From an uncultured Mycoplasmataceae bacterium (GTDB taxonomy: Bacteria; Bacillota_I; Bacilli_A; Mycoplasmatales; Mycoplasmoidaceae): 8,451 nucleotides of DNA. Shown here in pieces: positions 1-8,128 of the stretch. The translations under genes were made by a program, and so were the position numbers. The notes under the pieces were generated by a model. The model searched no databases and had not been told where the DNA came from. It worked only from the letters and a program-made list of their open reading frames with translations. Position 1 is the first letter of the stretch. Each line of letters starts with the position of its first letter. The stretch is taken from the NCBI GenBank assembly GCA_947176435.1, contig CAMWQH010000024.1, positions 1-8,451 on the forward strand. Direction: 5' to 3'.

Positions 1-507
1 GGCTTAGTAATTTCCAACAAAGAAAATGTTTATGGGTTAACTAGAGCTAAAAAAGCCAACATTCCAAATTTGTATATTAAATCCAAAGAAACTAATGTTA
101 TTTTAAAAACTTTAAAAGATTACAAAATAGATTACATTTTATTAGCGGGGTATCTTGCAATTGTAGATCCTCAAATTATTAAAAAATATAAAAATAAAAT
201 TATTAATATTCACCCTTCTTTAATTCCTTCTTTTTGTGGACCGGGCATGTATGGACTTCATGTTCATGAAGCTGTCATTAAATCAGGAGTCAAAGTTAGC
301 GGGTGTACTACTCACTTTGTAAATGAAAAAATTGATGGAGGAGCAATAATTATGCAAAAAGCAGTTCCTGTATATTATGAAGACACACCAGAAATTCTTC
401 AAAAAAGGATATTAAAATATGAACATCAAATATTAGTTAAATCAATTAATTTATTAGTAAAACAAAAAATCAAAGTAATCAATGGAAGGATAAAGATATT
501 AAAGTAA
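1..507 (+). CDS. purN: Phosphoribosylglycinamide formyltransferase (GAR transformylase), 5'-truncated by window edge
   Basis: Transfers the formyl group of 10-formyl-tetrahydrofolate to GAR, the third step of de novo purine synthesis, in the cytosol. The reading frame is open from base 1, and 168 residues are visible. They begin with VISNKENVYGL..RAKKANIP, which matches the family segment just after the N-terminal phosphate-binding strand, so about 20-25 codons lie upstream of the window. Catalytic residues are visible: Asn (205-207) and His (211-213) in NIHPSLIP, and Asp (334-336) in the IDGGAII motif. The C-terminal helix around YEHQILVKSINLL is also typical, and the gene ends with TAA at 505. 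It contains no Trp codon. purH starts 2 nt after the stop, which implies cotranscription and probably translational coupling. The family call is secure; only the N-terminus is unseen. Confidence 0.95.
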   Translation, partial: GLVISNKENVYGLTRAKKANIPNLYIKSKETNVILKTLKDYKIDYILLAGYLAIVDPQIIKKYKNKIINIHPSLIPSFCGPGMYGLHVHEAVIKSGVKVSGCTTHFVNEKIDGGAIIMQKAVPVYYEDTPEILQKRILKYEHQILVKSINLLVKQKIKVINGRIKILK

Positions 508-509
508 TT

Positions 510-2015
510 ATGAAAAGAAGAGCATTAATCAGTGTATTTAAAAAAGATAAAATATTAGACATTGCTAAATTTTTATCTCAACACAATGTTGAAGTAGTTT
601 CTACAGGAGGAACATACAAGTATTTAAAAGAAAATAACGTTCCTGTAACAGAAATTAGTGATATTACTAAATTCCCAGAAATGTTAGATGGAAGAGTCAA
701 AACTCTACACCCTAATGTTCATGGTGGAATTTTAGCTATTAGAGAAAACAAACAACATATGAATACAATCAATGAACACAATATTGTCCCGATTGATTAT
801 GTCATTGTTAATTTATATCCTTTCTTTGAAAAAGTTAAAGAAGACTTAACATTTGAACAAAAAATTGAATTTATTGATATTGGTGGGCCAACAATGTTAA
901 GATCTGCTGCTAAAAACTTTAAAGATGTAACTGTTATTTGTGATCCAGATGATTATGAAGTAGTTATGGATGAAATAAGTAAGAGCGGTTCTACTTTATT
1001 AGAAACAAGACAAAGATTAGCTGCTAAAGTATTCAACTTAACAACTGCATATGATGCGGCTATTTGCAATTTCTTATCAAAAGATGAATTCCCTAAATAT
1101 CTTTCTGTTTCATATGTCAAAAAGCAACCTTTAAGATATGGTGAAAACCCTCATCAATCTGCTTGTTTCTATGAAGACACTGTAAGAAAAGGAGCGATGA
1201 ATAGCTTTGAAATTCTTAATGGTAAGCAATTATCATATAATAATTTTAAAGATGTTGACATTGCTTGAAAATCAGTTTGTGAATTTGAACCAAACGAATA
1301 TGCATGTTGTGCATTAAAGCACAATACTCCATGTGGATTTGCAATAGGTAAATCAACTTATGATTCATATATGAAAGCTTACAATGTAGACTCTACATCA
1401 ATTTTTGGTGGTATTGTTGCGTTCAATAATACTGTTACTGCAGATGTAGCAGCTGAAATGAGCAAGATTTTCTTAGAAGTTATTTGTGCTCCTAAATATG
1501 AACCAGAAGCATTGGAAATTTTAAGAAAAAAGAAAAACTTAAGAGTTCTTAAATTTAACTCTAAACCAACAAACAATCATGCATACATTAGTGTGGATGG
1601 TGGTATTATGGTTCAAAGTGAAGATTTGGATTCAAAAGAAGAATATAAAGTTGTAACTAAAATAGCACCAACACAAGAAGAAATGAAAGATTTAAAATTC
1701 GCTATGAAAGTAGTTAAATACGTAAAATCAAATGCTATTGTTGTAGTAAATAACGGAGTAGCTTGTGGTATAGGTGGTGGTCAAGTTAACAGAATTTGAC
1801 CTACGCAAGATGCTTTAAGAAGAGGAACAGGTGCTACTGTTCTAGCTTCTGATGCTTTCTTTCCGTTTAGAGATGTAGTTGATACATGTGCTAAATATGG
1901 AATTAAAGCAATCATTCAACCTGGCGGTTCGTTAAGGGATCAAGAATCTATTGATGCAGCTAACGAACATGGTATTGCAATGATTTTTACAGGGATAAGA
2001 CATTTCAAACATTAA
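510..2015 (+). CDS. purH: Bifunctional AICAR formyltransferase / IMP cyclohydrolase
   Basis: Catalyses the last two steps to IMP: formylation of AICAR by 10-formyl-THF, then ring closure. The protein is 501 residues, close to the usual 510 or so. The first 150 residues form the MGS-like cyclohydrolase domain (STGGTYKYL, DGRVKTLHP.VHGGIL, IDIGGPTMLRSAAKN). The remainder is the transformylase domain, with the catalytic Lys-His pair in LKHNTPCG (residues 270-271), the KSNAIVV strand, GGGQVNRIW and the C-terminal FTGIRHFKH. UGA codons at 1266 and 1797 are read as Trp; under the standard code the gene would split into three pieces. The ATG lies 2 nt after the purN stop, and I see no Shine-Dalgarno sequence at normal distance (a GGAAGGA at 484 is about 19 nt away). 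Initiation by reinitiation after purN is therefore likely. purD follows after another 2 nt. Confidence 0.97.
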
Positions 2016-2017
2016 TT

Positions 2018-3265
2018 ATGAAAATATTATTAATTGGATCAGGCGGGCGTGAACATGCATTAGCATGAAAGATGGCTCAAAATAAAAAAGTTACAAAAAT
2101 ATATGTTGCTCCAGGAAACGCCGGTACAGCTATTGAAAACAAATGTGAGAATGTATCTTTATATTCAAACAATGAATATGTTAAGTTTACTAAAGCTAAT
2201 AAAATTGATTTAACTGTTGTTGGTCCTGAAGTTCCATTAGTTGATGGAGTAGTAGATTTATTTAAAAAGAATAAATTAAAAATTTTTGGACCAAACAAAA
2301 AAGCAGCTCAATTAGAAGGAAGTAAAGTTTTTGCAAAAAAATTTATGCAAAAACATAATATTCCTACAGCAAAGTTTTGTAGTTTTAATAATCCAGAATC
2401 TGCTATTAAATATTTAAAAGAAAAATGTGACTTCCCAATAGTTATTAAAGCTGATGGATTAGCTGCTGGTAAGGGTGTAGAAATTTGTCCTAATTTAAAA
2501 TCAGCTATTAATTCTATAAATGAATTCATGGTTAAAAATATCTTTAAAACAGCTGGTAGCAAAGTTGTTATTGAAGAATTTTTAGAAGGACCAGAAGCTT
2601 CTATTATTTGTATTACTGACGGCAATACAATATATCCTTTTATTTCTTCAAAAGATCACAAGCAAGTATTTGATAACGATAAAGGTCCTAATACTGGTGG
2701 TATGGGCGCAATATGTCCAAACCCTTTTGTAACAAAATCTGTTTTAAATGCTTTTATTAAACAAATAATGTTACCAACATTGAATGGTCTTAATAAAGAC
2801 AAGATTGATTTCATGGGATTTATCTTTTTTGGAATTATGATTACTAAAAAAGGTCCTAGACTTCTTGAATACAATGTAAGAATGGGTGACCCTGAAACCG
2901 AATCAATCTTACCTTTATTAAAATCAGATTTAGTAGAAATATTTACTAAAGCTTTGAGCAAGAAATTAAAAGATGTTAAATTGTCTTGAGAAAAGAAATC
3001 TTCAATTAATGTTGTCTTGTGTTCTAAGGGTTATCCTAAAAAAGCAGAAACAGGAAAAGAAATCAAAATTGAAAAAATAAAAAATTCTAAAATTTTCTTT
3101 GCAGGCACAAAGTTTCAAAACAAAAAGTTTGTTACTAGCGGTGGTAGGGTATTATCGGTTGTTTCTACTGGAAAGACTTTAGCAGAAGCAACAAAAAAAG
3201 TTTATGTTGATATTAAGAACATAAACTTTTCTGGAATGCATTATCGTAAAGATATTAATAAGTAG
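2018..3265 (+). CDS. purD: Phosphoribosylamine-glycine ligase (GAR synthetase)
   Basis: ATP-dependent ligation of glycine to phosphoribosylamine, the second step of the pathway. The protein is 415 residues, slightly shorter than the usual 420-430. In order, it shows the N-terminal GSGGREHALAW (residues 7-17), PGNAG (32-36), the ATP-grasp loop AAGKGVEIC (149-157), SSKDHKQ with D.GPNTGGMGA (210-231), and the metal/ATP site EYNVRMGDPET (E284, N286). The C-terminal biotin-carboxylase-like domain ends in GMHYRKDINK. UGA codons at 2066 and 2987 are read as Trp, the first completing the conserved HALAW. The start is fixed by the family N-terminus. It sits 2 nt after purH in the same TAATTATGAAAA junction found at the purN/purH boundary, with no evident Shine-Dalgarno sequence. 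The last 11 bp overlap the convergent lipoprotein-like gene on the other strand, and I see no terminator hairpin between them. Confidence 0.97.
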
Positions 3266-4085
3266 AATCGTTATTTACTAATTTTATTTTTGAAAACATT
3301 TTAAATCAATTACTCGCTTTTATGCTGTAAAAAGATACATCATCACTTTCACTTTCAATTGGTGCACCAGAATTTATAGTTTGTTCTTCTTTTATATAAT
3401 ATCCTGCTGTTCCATTTGAAACTAAATCAACATAAAGATAAGGTTGTTTTGTCTCAAAATCAACTTGATAAGAAATCGAATCAAGTCCAAATGAAGATGT
3501 TTCTCCATCAGGAATATCGGTGTAAGAACCTCACTTTTGAATAAATGTATAATCTTCAAATGCATCAGTTCTAGTATTATAAATTTTTGCTTTTAATTCT
3601 GTTAATGCATTAAGAGAAAACTTATTCTGTTCAGCATTAATTTTTAGATTGTTAAAATCAACGATTTTCCATTCAAAAAATGGTATATATTCAACGGTTG
3701 CATAGTTTGTAAAATCTATATATGTGTATAAATGATATTGTTCTGTGTTTTTATGCAACATTTCATTGAACATGTTTGTAATGGAATTAAAAAGCATTAT
3801 GCATTCAAAAAGATTTTTAGCCCCATTTAAATTTTCGGATAAGTCTTTTAGAATATTTGCCAAATACATAGGTTCTCTTTGATCTATATATTTTCCATTT
3901 TCAGTGTAATCTTTACGATTTAAACCAATGTTTGTAAAAACTCCTGATGCATCTAAATTGCGTAATTGTTCTATAGAACTAATGTGGTCAATATTTTGTT
4001 TTTTGTTAGAACATGATGTGTTTGTAAAACAAAAAGATGAACAAATTGCAGTTGCAAAACATACTGATGTAATAGTTTTAATAAT
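3255..4085 (-). CDS. Putative lipoprotein of unknown function; no ATG start (possible ATT start or decayed 5' end)
   Basis: The frame is open from a stop at 4122-4124 down to TAA at 3255-3257. UGA at 3531 and 3306 is read as Trp, and one UGG is present. From about 4085 the product reads IIKTITSVCFATAIC.., a short basic start, a hydrophobic stretch with four Cys, then a lipobox-like NTSC (Cys25 from this start) followed by SNKK. That is the layout of a mollicute lipoprotein signal. The mature part of about 250 residues is polar and rich in Asn, Tyr and Asp/Glu, with no domain I recognise. There is no in-frame ATG, GTG or TTG before the signal; the first ATG (3867-3869) would remove signal and lipobox. 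ATT codons at 4083-4085 or 4080-4082 lie 1 or 4 nt after the malic-enzyme stop, resembling the 2-nt pur junctions, so coupled ATT initiation is possible. A damaged 5' end is the alternative. The 3' end overlaps purD by 11 bp. Confidence 0.6.
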
Positions 4086-4086
4086 A

Positions 4087-5256
4087 TTATTTTTTGCGTT
4101 GAGATTTTTTTCAGCAATCAGCTACAGCTTTTGCAACAGCTTTAGGTACAGTCATGTCTAATGCTGATGGAAGAATGTAGTTTTTGTTTAATTGACTTGG
4201 TTTAACTAATTTAGCAATTGCTTTTGCTGCAGTGATTTTCATCTCATCTGTAATTTGTTTTGCACCAGCATCAAGAGCACCTCTAAAGATTCCAGGGAAA
4301 ACCATAACATTGTTAATTTGGTTAGGAAAATCGCTTCTTCCTGTTCCCATAATCTCAACTCCTGCTTTAAGTGCAACATCTGGCATAATTTCAGGAATAG
4401 GATTAGCCATAGCTAATACAATTGGTTTCTTGTTCATTCCTTTAATCATTTCAGGTTTTAGAATATTACCTGCAGATACACCAATAAAAACATCAGCACC
4501 TTTTAATGCATCAGTTAAAGTTCCTTTAAGTTTTTTCTTATTAGTGATTTTTGCTAATTGTTTTTGATAAATATTTATTTTCTTATCATTTGGATTTAAA
4601 ATTCCTGTTCTGTTACAAAAGATAAGATTTCCAATACCCATTTTTAATAACAATTTACCAATAGCCATACCAGCAGCGCCAGGACCATTAATAACTGCAG
4701 TAACTTTATTCATATCTTTCTTAACAACTTTTAAAGCATTAATAACCGCTGCAGCAACAATAATTGCAGTACCATGTTGATCGTCATGAAAAATTGGGAT
4801 ATCACACATTGCTTTTAATTTATCTTCGATTTCGATACATCTTGGACTTGCAATATCTTCTAAATTGATCCCGCCAAATGATCCAGATAATAAATAAACA
4901 GTCTTTACAATATCATCAACACTTTTAGATTTTATACATAAAGGAACTGCATTTACATTTGCAAATCTTTTAAATAGTGCACATTTCCCTTCCATAACTG
5001 GCATACCAGCCTCTGGACCAATATCACCTAATCCTAATACTGCTGTACCATCAGTAACAACAGCAATAGTGTTTTTTCTTCATGTTAAATCATAAGACTT
5101 TCTAATGTCTTTTTGAATAGCTAAACAAGGAGCAGCAACTCCTGGTGTATATGCTAAAGCAAGATCTTGTTTGTTTTCAATTGGTGCTTTACAAACAATA
5201 TCAATCTTTCCTTTTCATTTTGCATGTAATTCTAGTGATTTTTTTCCGTAATCCAT
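4087..5256 (-). CDS. Malic enzyme (malate dehydrogenase, oxaloacetate-decarboxylating)
   Basis: Oxidative decarboxylation of malate to pyruvate and CO2, producing NADH or NADPH. The 389-residue length fits the short bacterial class. Visible motifs in order are the substrate-site Tyr in AYTPGVAAP (Y36), the catalytic Lys in MEGKCALFK (K91), metal ligands in LEDIASPR (E133, D134) and FHDDQHGTAI (D158, D159), and the Rossmann loop NGPGAAGMAIG (190-200). After these come GADVFIGVSAGN, MANPIPEI and NVMVFPGIFRGALD. UGA codons at 5215, 5080 and 4111 are read as Trp; the third extends the C-terminus by eight residues (WKKSQRKK) to TAA at 4087. The start has the only strong Shine-Dalgarno site seen in the window. 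Residue 215, usually Asp at the end of the second Rossmann strand, is Asn (FCNRTGIL), so the coenzyme preference is unclear. It lies 19 bp downstream of the divergent lyase, apparently in the same operon. Confidence 0.93.
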
Positions 5257-5263
5257 AATTATT

Positions 5264-5268
5264 CTCCT
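5264..5268 (-). promoter_or_regulatory. Shine-Dalgarno site of the malic enzyme gene
   Basis: The - strand reads AAAGGAGAATAATTATGG; AGGAG ends 7 nt before the ATG at 5256. It fixes the malic enzyme start and fills most of the 19-bp gap after the preceding lyase gene. None of the other starts in the window has a comparably strong site. Confidence 0.85.
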
Positions 5269-5275
5269 TTATTTA

Positions 5276-6655
5276 TTAAATCATTTTTTTAGGGTCTACG
5301 ATCTTAATAAATTCACGATCTGGAATTATATTAAGATGTCTATTCGCCTCTCTTAGTGTTACTTTATGCTTATAAGCATATTTAGAAATAGCAGCAGACT
5401 TTTCATAACCAATAGCATCTTTAAGTTGAGTAACCAACATTAATGAATTATTAACTAATTCACTCATACGATCTTCATTCACTGTGATTCCTGAAACACA
5501 GTGAATGTTAAAACTATTAATCATGTCTGATAACAATGTTACAGAAGTAATAAAGTCTTGAATTAAATAGGTACCAAAAGTATTTAATTCAAAATTTCCT
5601 TGAGATGCTAAGAATGCAATAGATGAATCATATCCAAATACATTGATACACATCATAGCCATACCTTCACACTGTGTAGGATTTACCTTTCCTGGCATGA
5701 TTGAACTTCCCGGTTCATTTTGTGGAATATTAATTTCACCAAATCCAGATCTTGGACCAGAAGCTAAAAATCTTATATCTTGAGCGATTTTATATAAATC
5801 CATTGCTAATGCTTTAATTGCACCATGCGCATACGCTATTGTTCCCTTAGACCAAGAAGCATAATATTTATTACCAACAACTTTAAATTTTTTAGTGTTT
5901 AATATTCTATTTATTTTATTAATGCAATAATGGTCATAGTTGTGTTTTGGTGCAGTGCATCCTGAACCAATTGCTGTACCACCACAGTTTAAATAATATT
6001 GAGTTTCAATTGCTTGTTTAGCGTTCTTTAAATCTGTTTCAATAGCAAATCTTCATCCACTAACTTCTTGCCCAAAAGTCAAAGGAACAGCATCTTGAAT
6101 ATGCGTTCTTCCTAATTTAACAACATTTGCATATTTTTTTTCAAGTTTTTTAAAACTATTAATTAAGCTTTCTGCAGCAGGAACTAAATATTTATTAAAG
6201 ACATAGATTGCTGTCATATTAGTTGATGATGTATATGAATCATTTGTTGATTGTGACATATTAGCATCATCATTAGGGTGAATAATATTTTTCTTTGCAA
6301 TTTGATTAGCACGATGAGCAATAACTTCGTTAATGTTCATATTTGTTTGTGTACCACTACCAGCTTGAAAAGCTTTTGTAGGAAAATGTTTGTCTAACTT
6401 GCCTTCTCAAATTTCTTTACAAACCCTTGCAATTAAATCTGCTTTTTGTTTAGACATTTTTTTACACTTGTAATTAGCGATTGCACATGCAGCTTTCAAA
6501 ACAGCTAATTGATGAATTAAATCTAAACTTACTAATTCATGACCAATTTTGAAATTTTGTAAACTTCTTTGTGTTTGAGAACCTCATAACACATCACTAG
6601 GAACTTGCATTTGTCCTAATGAGTCTTTTTCAATTCGATATTTTTTCTGTTTCAT
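5276..6655 (-). CDS. Class II fumarase/aspartase superfamily lyase, divergent paralogue (candidate aspartate ammonia-lyase)
   Basis: A 459-residue all-alpha lyase of the tetrameric fumarase/aspartase superfamily. It shows GSGTQTNMN, HPNDDANMSQSTND (His126, Ser136, Thr137, Asn138), GRTHIQDAVP (Thr184, His185) and the catalytic loop GEINIPQNEPGSSIMPGK (Ser317, Lys323, with Asn325 just beyond). Substrate cues conflict. SQSTND and CGGTAIGSG..AP resemble aspartases, whereas GSGTQ.NMN.NEV and NEPGSSIMPGKVNPTQCE resemble fumarases. The region between them (KYYASWSKGTIAYAHG) matches neither well: fumarases have NKFEALAAHD-like residues there. A true fumarase lies directly upstream, so a different role such as aspartate to fumarate plus ammonia is attractive but unproven. 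UGA at 6584, 6407 and 6053 reads as Trp, and one UGG is present. The start follows a 45-bp A/T-only-rich gap with no clear Shine-Dalgarno site. Family certain; substrate not. Confidence 0.9.
5666..5729. repeat. 64-bp segment shared by the two lyase genes, copy 1 (catalytic loop)
   Basis: By eye, 61 of 64 positions match 7091-7154, including one uninterrupted run of 38 bp, without gaps. It encodes the fumarase-type loop of residues roughly 311-331 (IPQNEPGSSIMPGK onward). The flanking sequence diverges quickly. The three mismatches are synonymous. Confidence 0.8.
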
Positions 6656-6700
6656 AATTTTTTATTATATTTCTATAAAATAATTTTATTTTTAATAAAA
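6656..6700 (-). other. Intergenic A/T-rich segment with overlapping inverted repeats and a TATAAT box
   Basis: Just after the fumC stop there is a 7-bp inverted repeat with a 3-nt loop (6684-6690 / 6694-6700), overlapping a second one (6675-6681 / 6683-6689, 1-nt centre). Both are entirely A/T, so a stable terminator is unlikely. TATAAT on the - strand (6664-6669) lies 8 nt before the lyase ATG and could be a -10 box giving an almost leaderless transcript. In DNA this A/T-rich such matches also arise by chance. Confidence 0.3.
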
Positions 6701-8068
6701 TTAACACATTTTTGAAGGATCAACAATTTGGTTAAATTCTTTCTCTGTTAAATATCCAGATTTGATTGCGGCTTGTTTTAATGAAATTCCTTCTTTTACA
6801 GCAAGTTTAACAATTGTTGCTGCTTTGTCATAACCAATCTTTGTGTTTAATGAAGTAGCAAGCATTAAACAATGATCTAAGTTGTTTTTAATTCTCTTAT
6901 TGTTTGGTGTAATTCCAACAACACATTTTTTATTAAATGAGTCCATACCATCAGCTAATAAGTTTACTGACTGATTAATGTTGTATGCAATCATTGGCAT
7001 AAATGTATTTAATTGAAAATTGCCCTGTGTATTGCCGATTGTAATTGCTAAATTATTAGCTATTACTTGAATACATAACATCATCATACTTTCACACTGT
7101 GTTGGATTTACCTTTCCTGGCATGATTGAACTTCCCGGTTCGTTTTGCGGAATAAATATTTCTCCAATACCGCAATTTGGGCCAGAAGATAATCATCTAA
7201 TATCGTTAGCAATTTTATATAAATTTTCTGCAAGAATTTTTAAACAAGAATGAAAATGTGAAACACTATCTTTTGAACTTAATCCGTGAAATTTGTTTTT
7301 CATAGGACTAAATTTAATTCCTGAAATAGTTGATAAATGTTTACAAACTAAAACATCAAAGTTTTTTGGAGTATTTAAACCTGTCCCTACAGCCGTGCCA
7401 CCTATTGGGATTCTAGTAATAAATTTCATAGAATCTTCAATCATTTCTTTTGCGTTTTCTAACATTGCAATGTATGCAGAGAATTCTTGAGAAAGTTTAA
7501 TTGGAGTAGCATCTTGTAAATGAGTTCTACCAACTTTGATTACTTTGTCAAAACTTTTTGTAATCTTTTTTAAAGAATTAATTAAAGCAGTTAATGACGG
7601 AATTAACTTATTCTTTGTTAAAATAGCACACATCAAATGAATTGCTGTTGGAAATGTATCATTAGAACTTTGAGACATGTTAACGTGATCATTTGGATGA
7701 ATATTAATCTCTTTGTTAATTGTTAATGATCTATTTGAAATAACCTCATTAACATTCATGTTAGTTTGTGTCCCGCTTCCAGTTTGTCAAATAGATAATG
7801 GAAAGTTACCATCAAGTTTATTAGATAAAATTTCATCAACAACCTTACAAATTAAATTAGCTCTTGTGGAATCTAATTTCTTTGAGTCTTTATTTGCTAA
7901 AGCACATGCTTTTTTTATCATAGCCAATGAGCAAATTAATGTCTTTGGCATCTTTTCATCATTAATGGTAAAATTTTGTTTACTTCTTTGAGTTTGTGGG
8001 CCTCAATATTTATCGCATGGCACTTCAATTTCACCAATTGAATCCTTCATTATTCTTGTCTTTTTCAT
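6701..8068 (-). CDS. fumC: Class II fumarate hydratase
   Basis: Reversible hydration of fumarate to L-malate by the iron-independent class II enzyme. The protein is 455 residues against about 460-467 in the family. Signatures run in order: WQTGSGTQTNMNVNEV, HPNDHVNMSQSSNDTFPTA (His124, residues 124-142), GRTHLQDATP (Thr182, His183), GGTAVGTGLNTP, NKFHGLSSKDS, and the catalytic loop IPQNEPGSSIMPGKVNP (Ser313, Lys319, Asn321). The end, LADGMDSFNKKCVVGI..N and IGYDKAA.I.K.A.KEG, is very close to known FumC proteins. SSND, GTGLNTP and NKFHGLSS favour fumarase over aspartase. UGA at 8003, 7787 and 7193 is read as Trp. An oddity is SGPNCGIGEI (Asn298), where the family normally has SGPR. No Shine-Dalgarno site is visible; a long inverted repeat sits 9 nt before the ATG. 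The next gene downstream is a paralogue, then malic enzyme, which would use the malate. Confidence 0.94.
7091..7154. repeat. 64-bp segment shared by the two lyase genes, copy 2 (catalytic loop)
   Basis: Partner of 5666-5729, inside fumC and covering the catalytic Ser/Lys/Asn loop. The two copies use the same synonymous codons at nearly all positions, although the rest of the two genes is clearly diverged. Confidence 0.8.
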
Positions 8069-8077
8069 AATAAATTT

Positions 8078-8108
8078 TGTATTTAAATAATTATATTATT
8101 TAAATACA
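8078..8108. repeat. Perfect inverted repeat in the fumC leader (candidate operator or RNA hairpin)
   Basis: Arms 8078-8091 and 8095-8108 are perfect 14-bp reverse complements around a 3-nt centre (TAT). Each arm contains the self-palindromic TATTTAAATA (8080-8089 and 8097-8106), spaced 17 bp apart. It lies between the small upstream gene (stop at 8129) and the fumC ATG at 8068, ending 9 nt before that ATG. No U-run follows on either strand, which argues against a simple intrinsic terminator. It could bind a dimeric repressor or fold in the mRNA near the start codon. Confidence 0.7.
8090..8095 (-). promoter_or_regulatory. Candidate -10 box (TATAAT) for fumC
   Basis: A perfect TATAAT on the - strand lies 21 nt before the fumC ATG. 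TTGATA is found 20 nt further upstream (8116-8121), wider than the 17-nt ideal, but mollicute promoters often rely on the -10 alone. The box lies at the centre of the inverted repeat 8078-8108, so a protein bound there would cover it. Chance matches are common at this base composition. Confidence 0.4.
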
Positions 8109-8128
8109 TCATAATTATCAAAATAAAA

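Noticed and set aside
2077..2961. Several open frames of 70-105 codons on the - strand across purD
   Set aside because: They are antisense to a well-supported gene, have no recognisable motif, and reflect codon bias of the real gene.
1266..2989. Apparent premature stops splitting purH and purD into fragments
   Set aside because: All are UGA, in the same frame, several at conserved Trp sites such as HALAW in purD. The same pattern occurs in nearly every gene of the window, so this is code 4 and not pseudogenisation.
4091..4111. Poly-A runs at the malic enzyme/lipoprotein boundary as a phase-variation switch
   Set aside because: The runs are only 5-7 bases, common in such A/T-rich DNA. No alternative-frame ATG upstream would be joined to the lipoprotein frame except by fusing it to the malic enzyme.
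3928..4161. A + strand frame of 77 codons that looks membrane-like
   Set aside because: It is antisense to the lipoprotein signal region and the malic enzyme 3' end. Its apparent hydrophobicity comes from A/T-rich complement codons.
4232..4567. A + strand frame of 111 codons opposite the malic enzyme
   Set aside because: It is the antisense shadow of the conserved Rossmann region, with hydrophobic low-complexity content and no initiation signal.
6675..6700. Rho-independent terminator after fumC
   Set aside because: The stems are 7 bp and wholly A/T, with no G/C core, so the hairpin would be too weak for a confident call.
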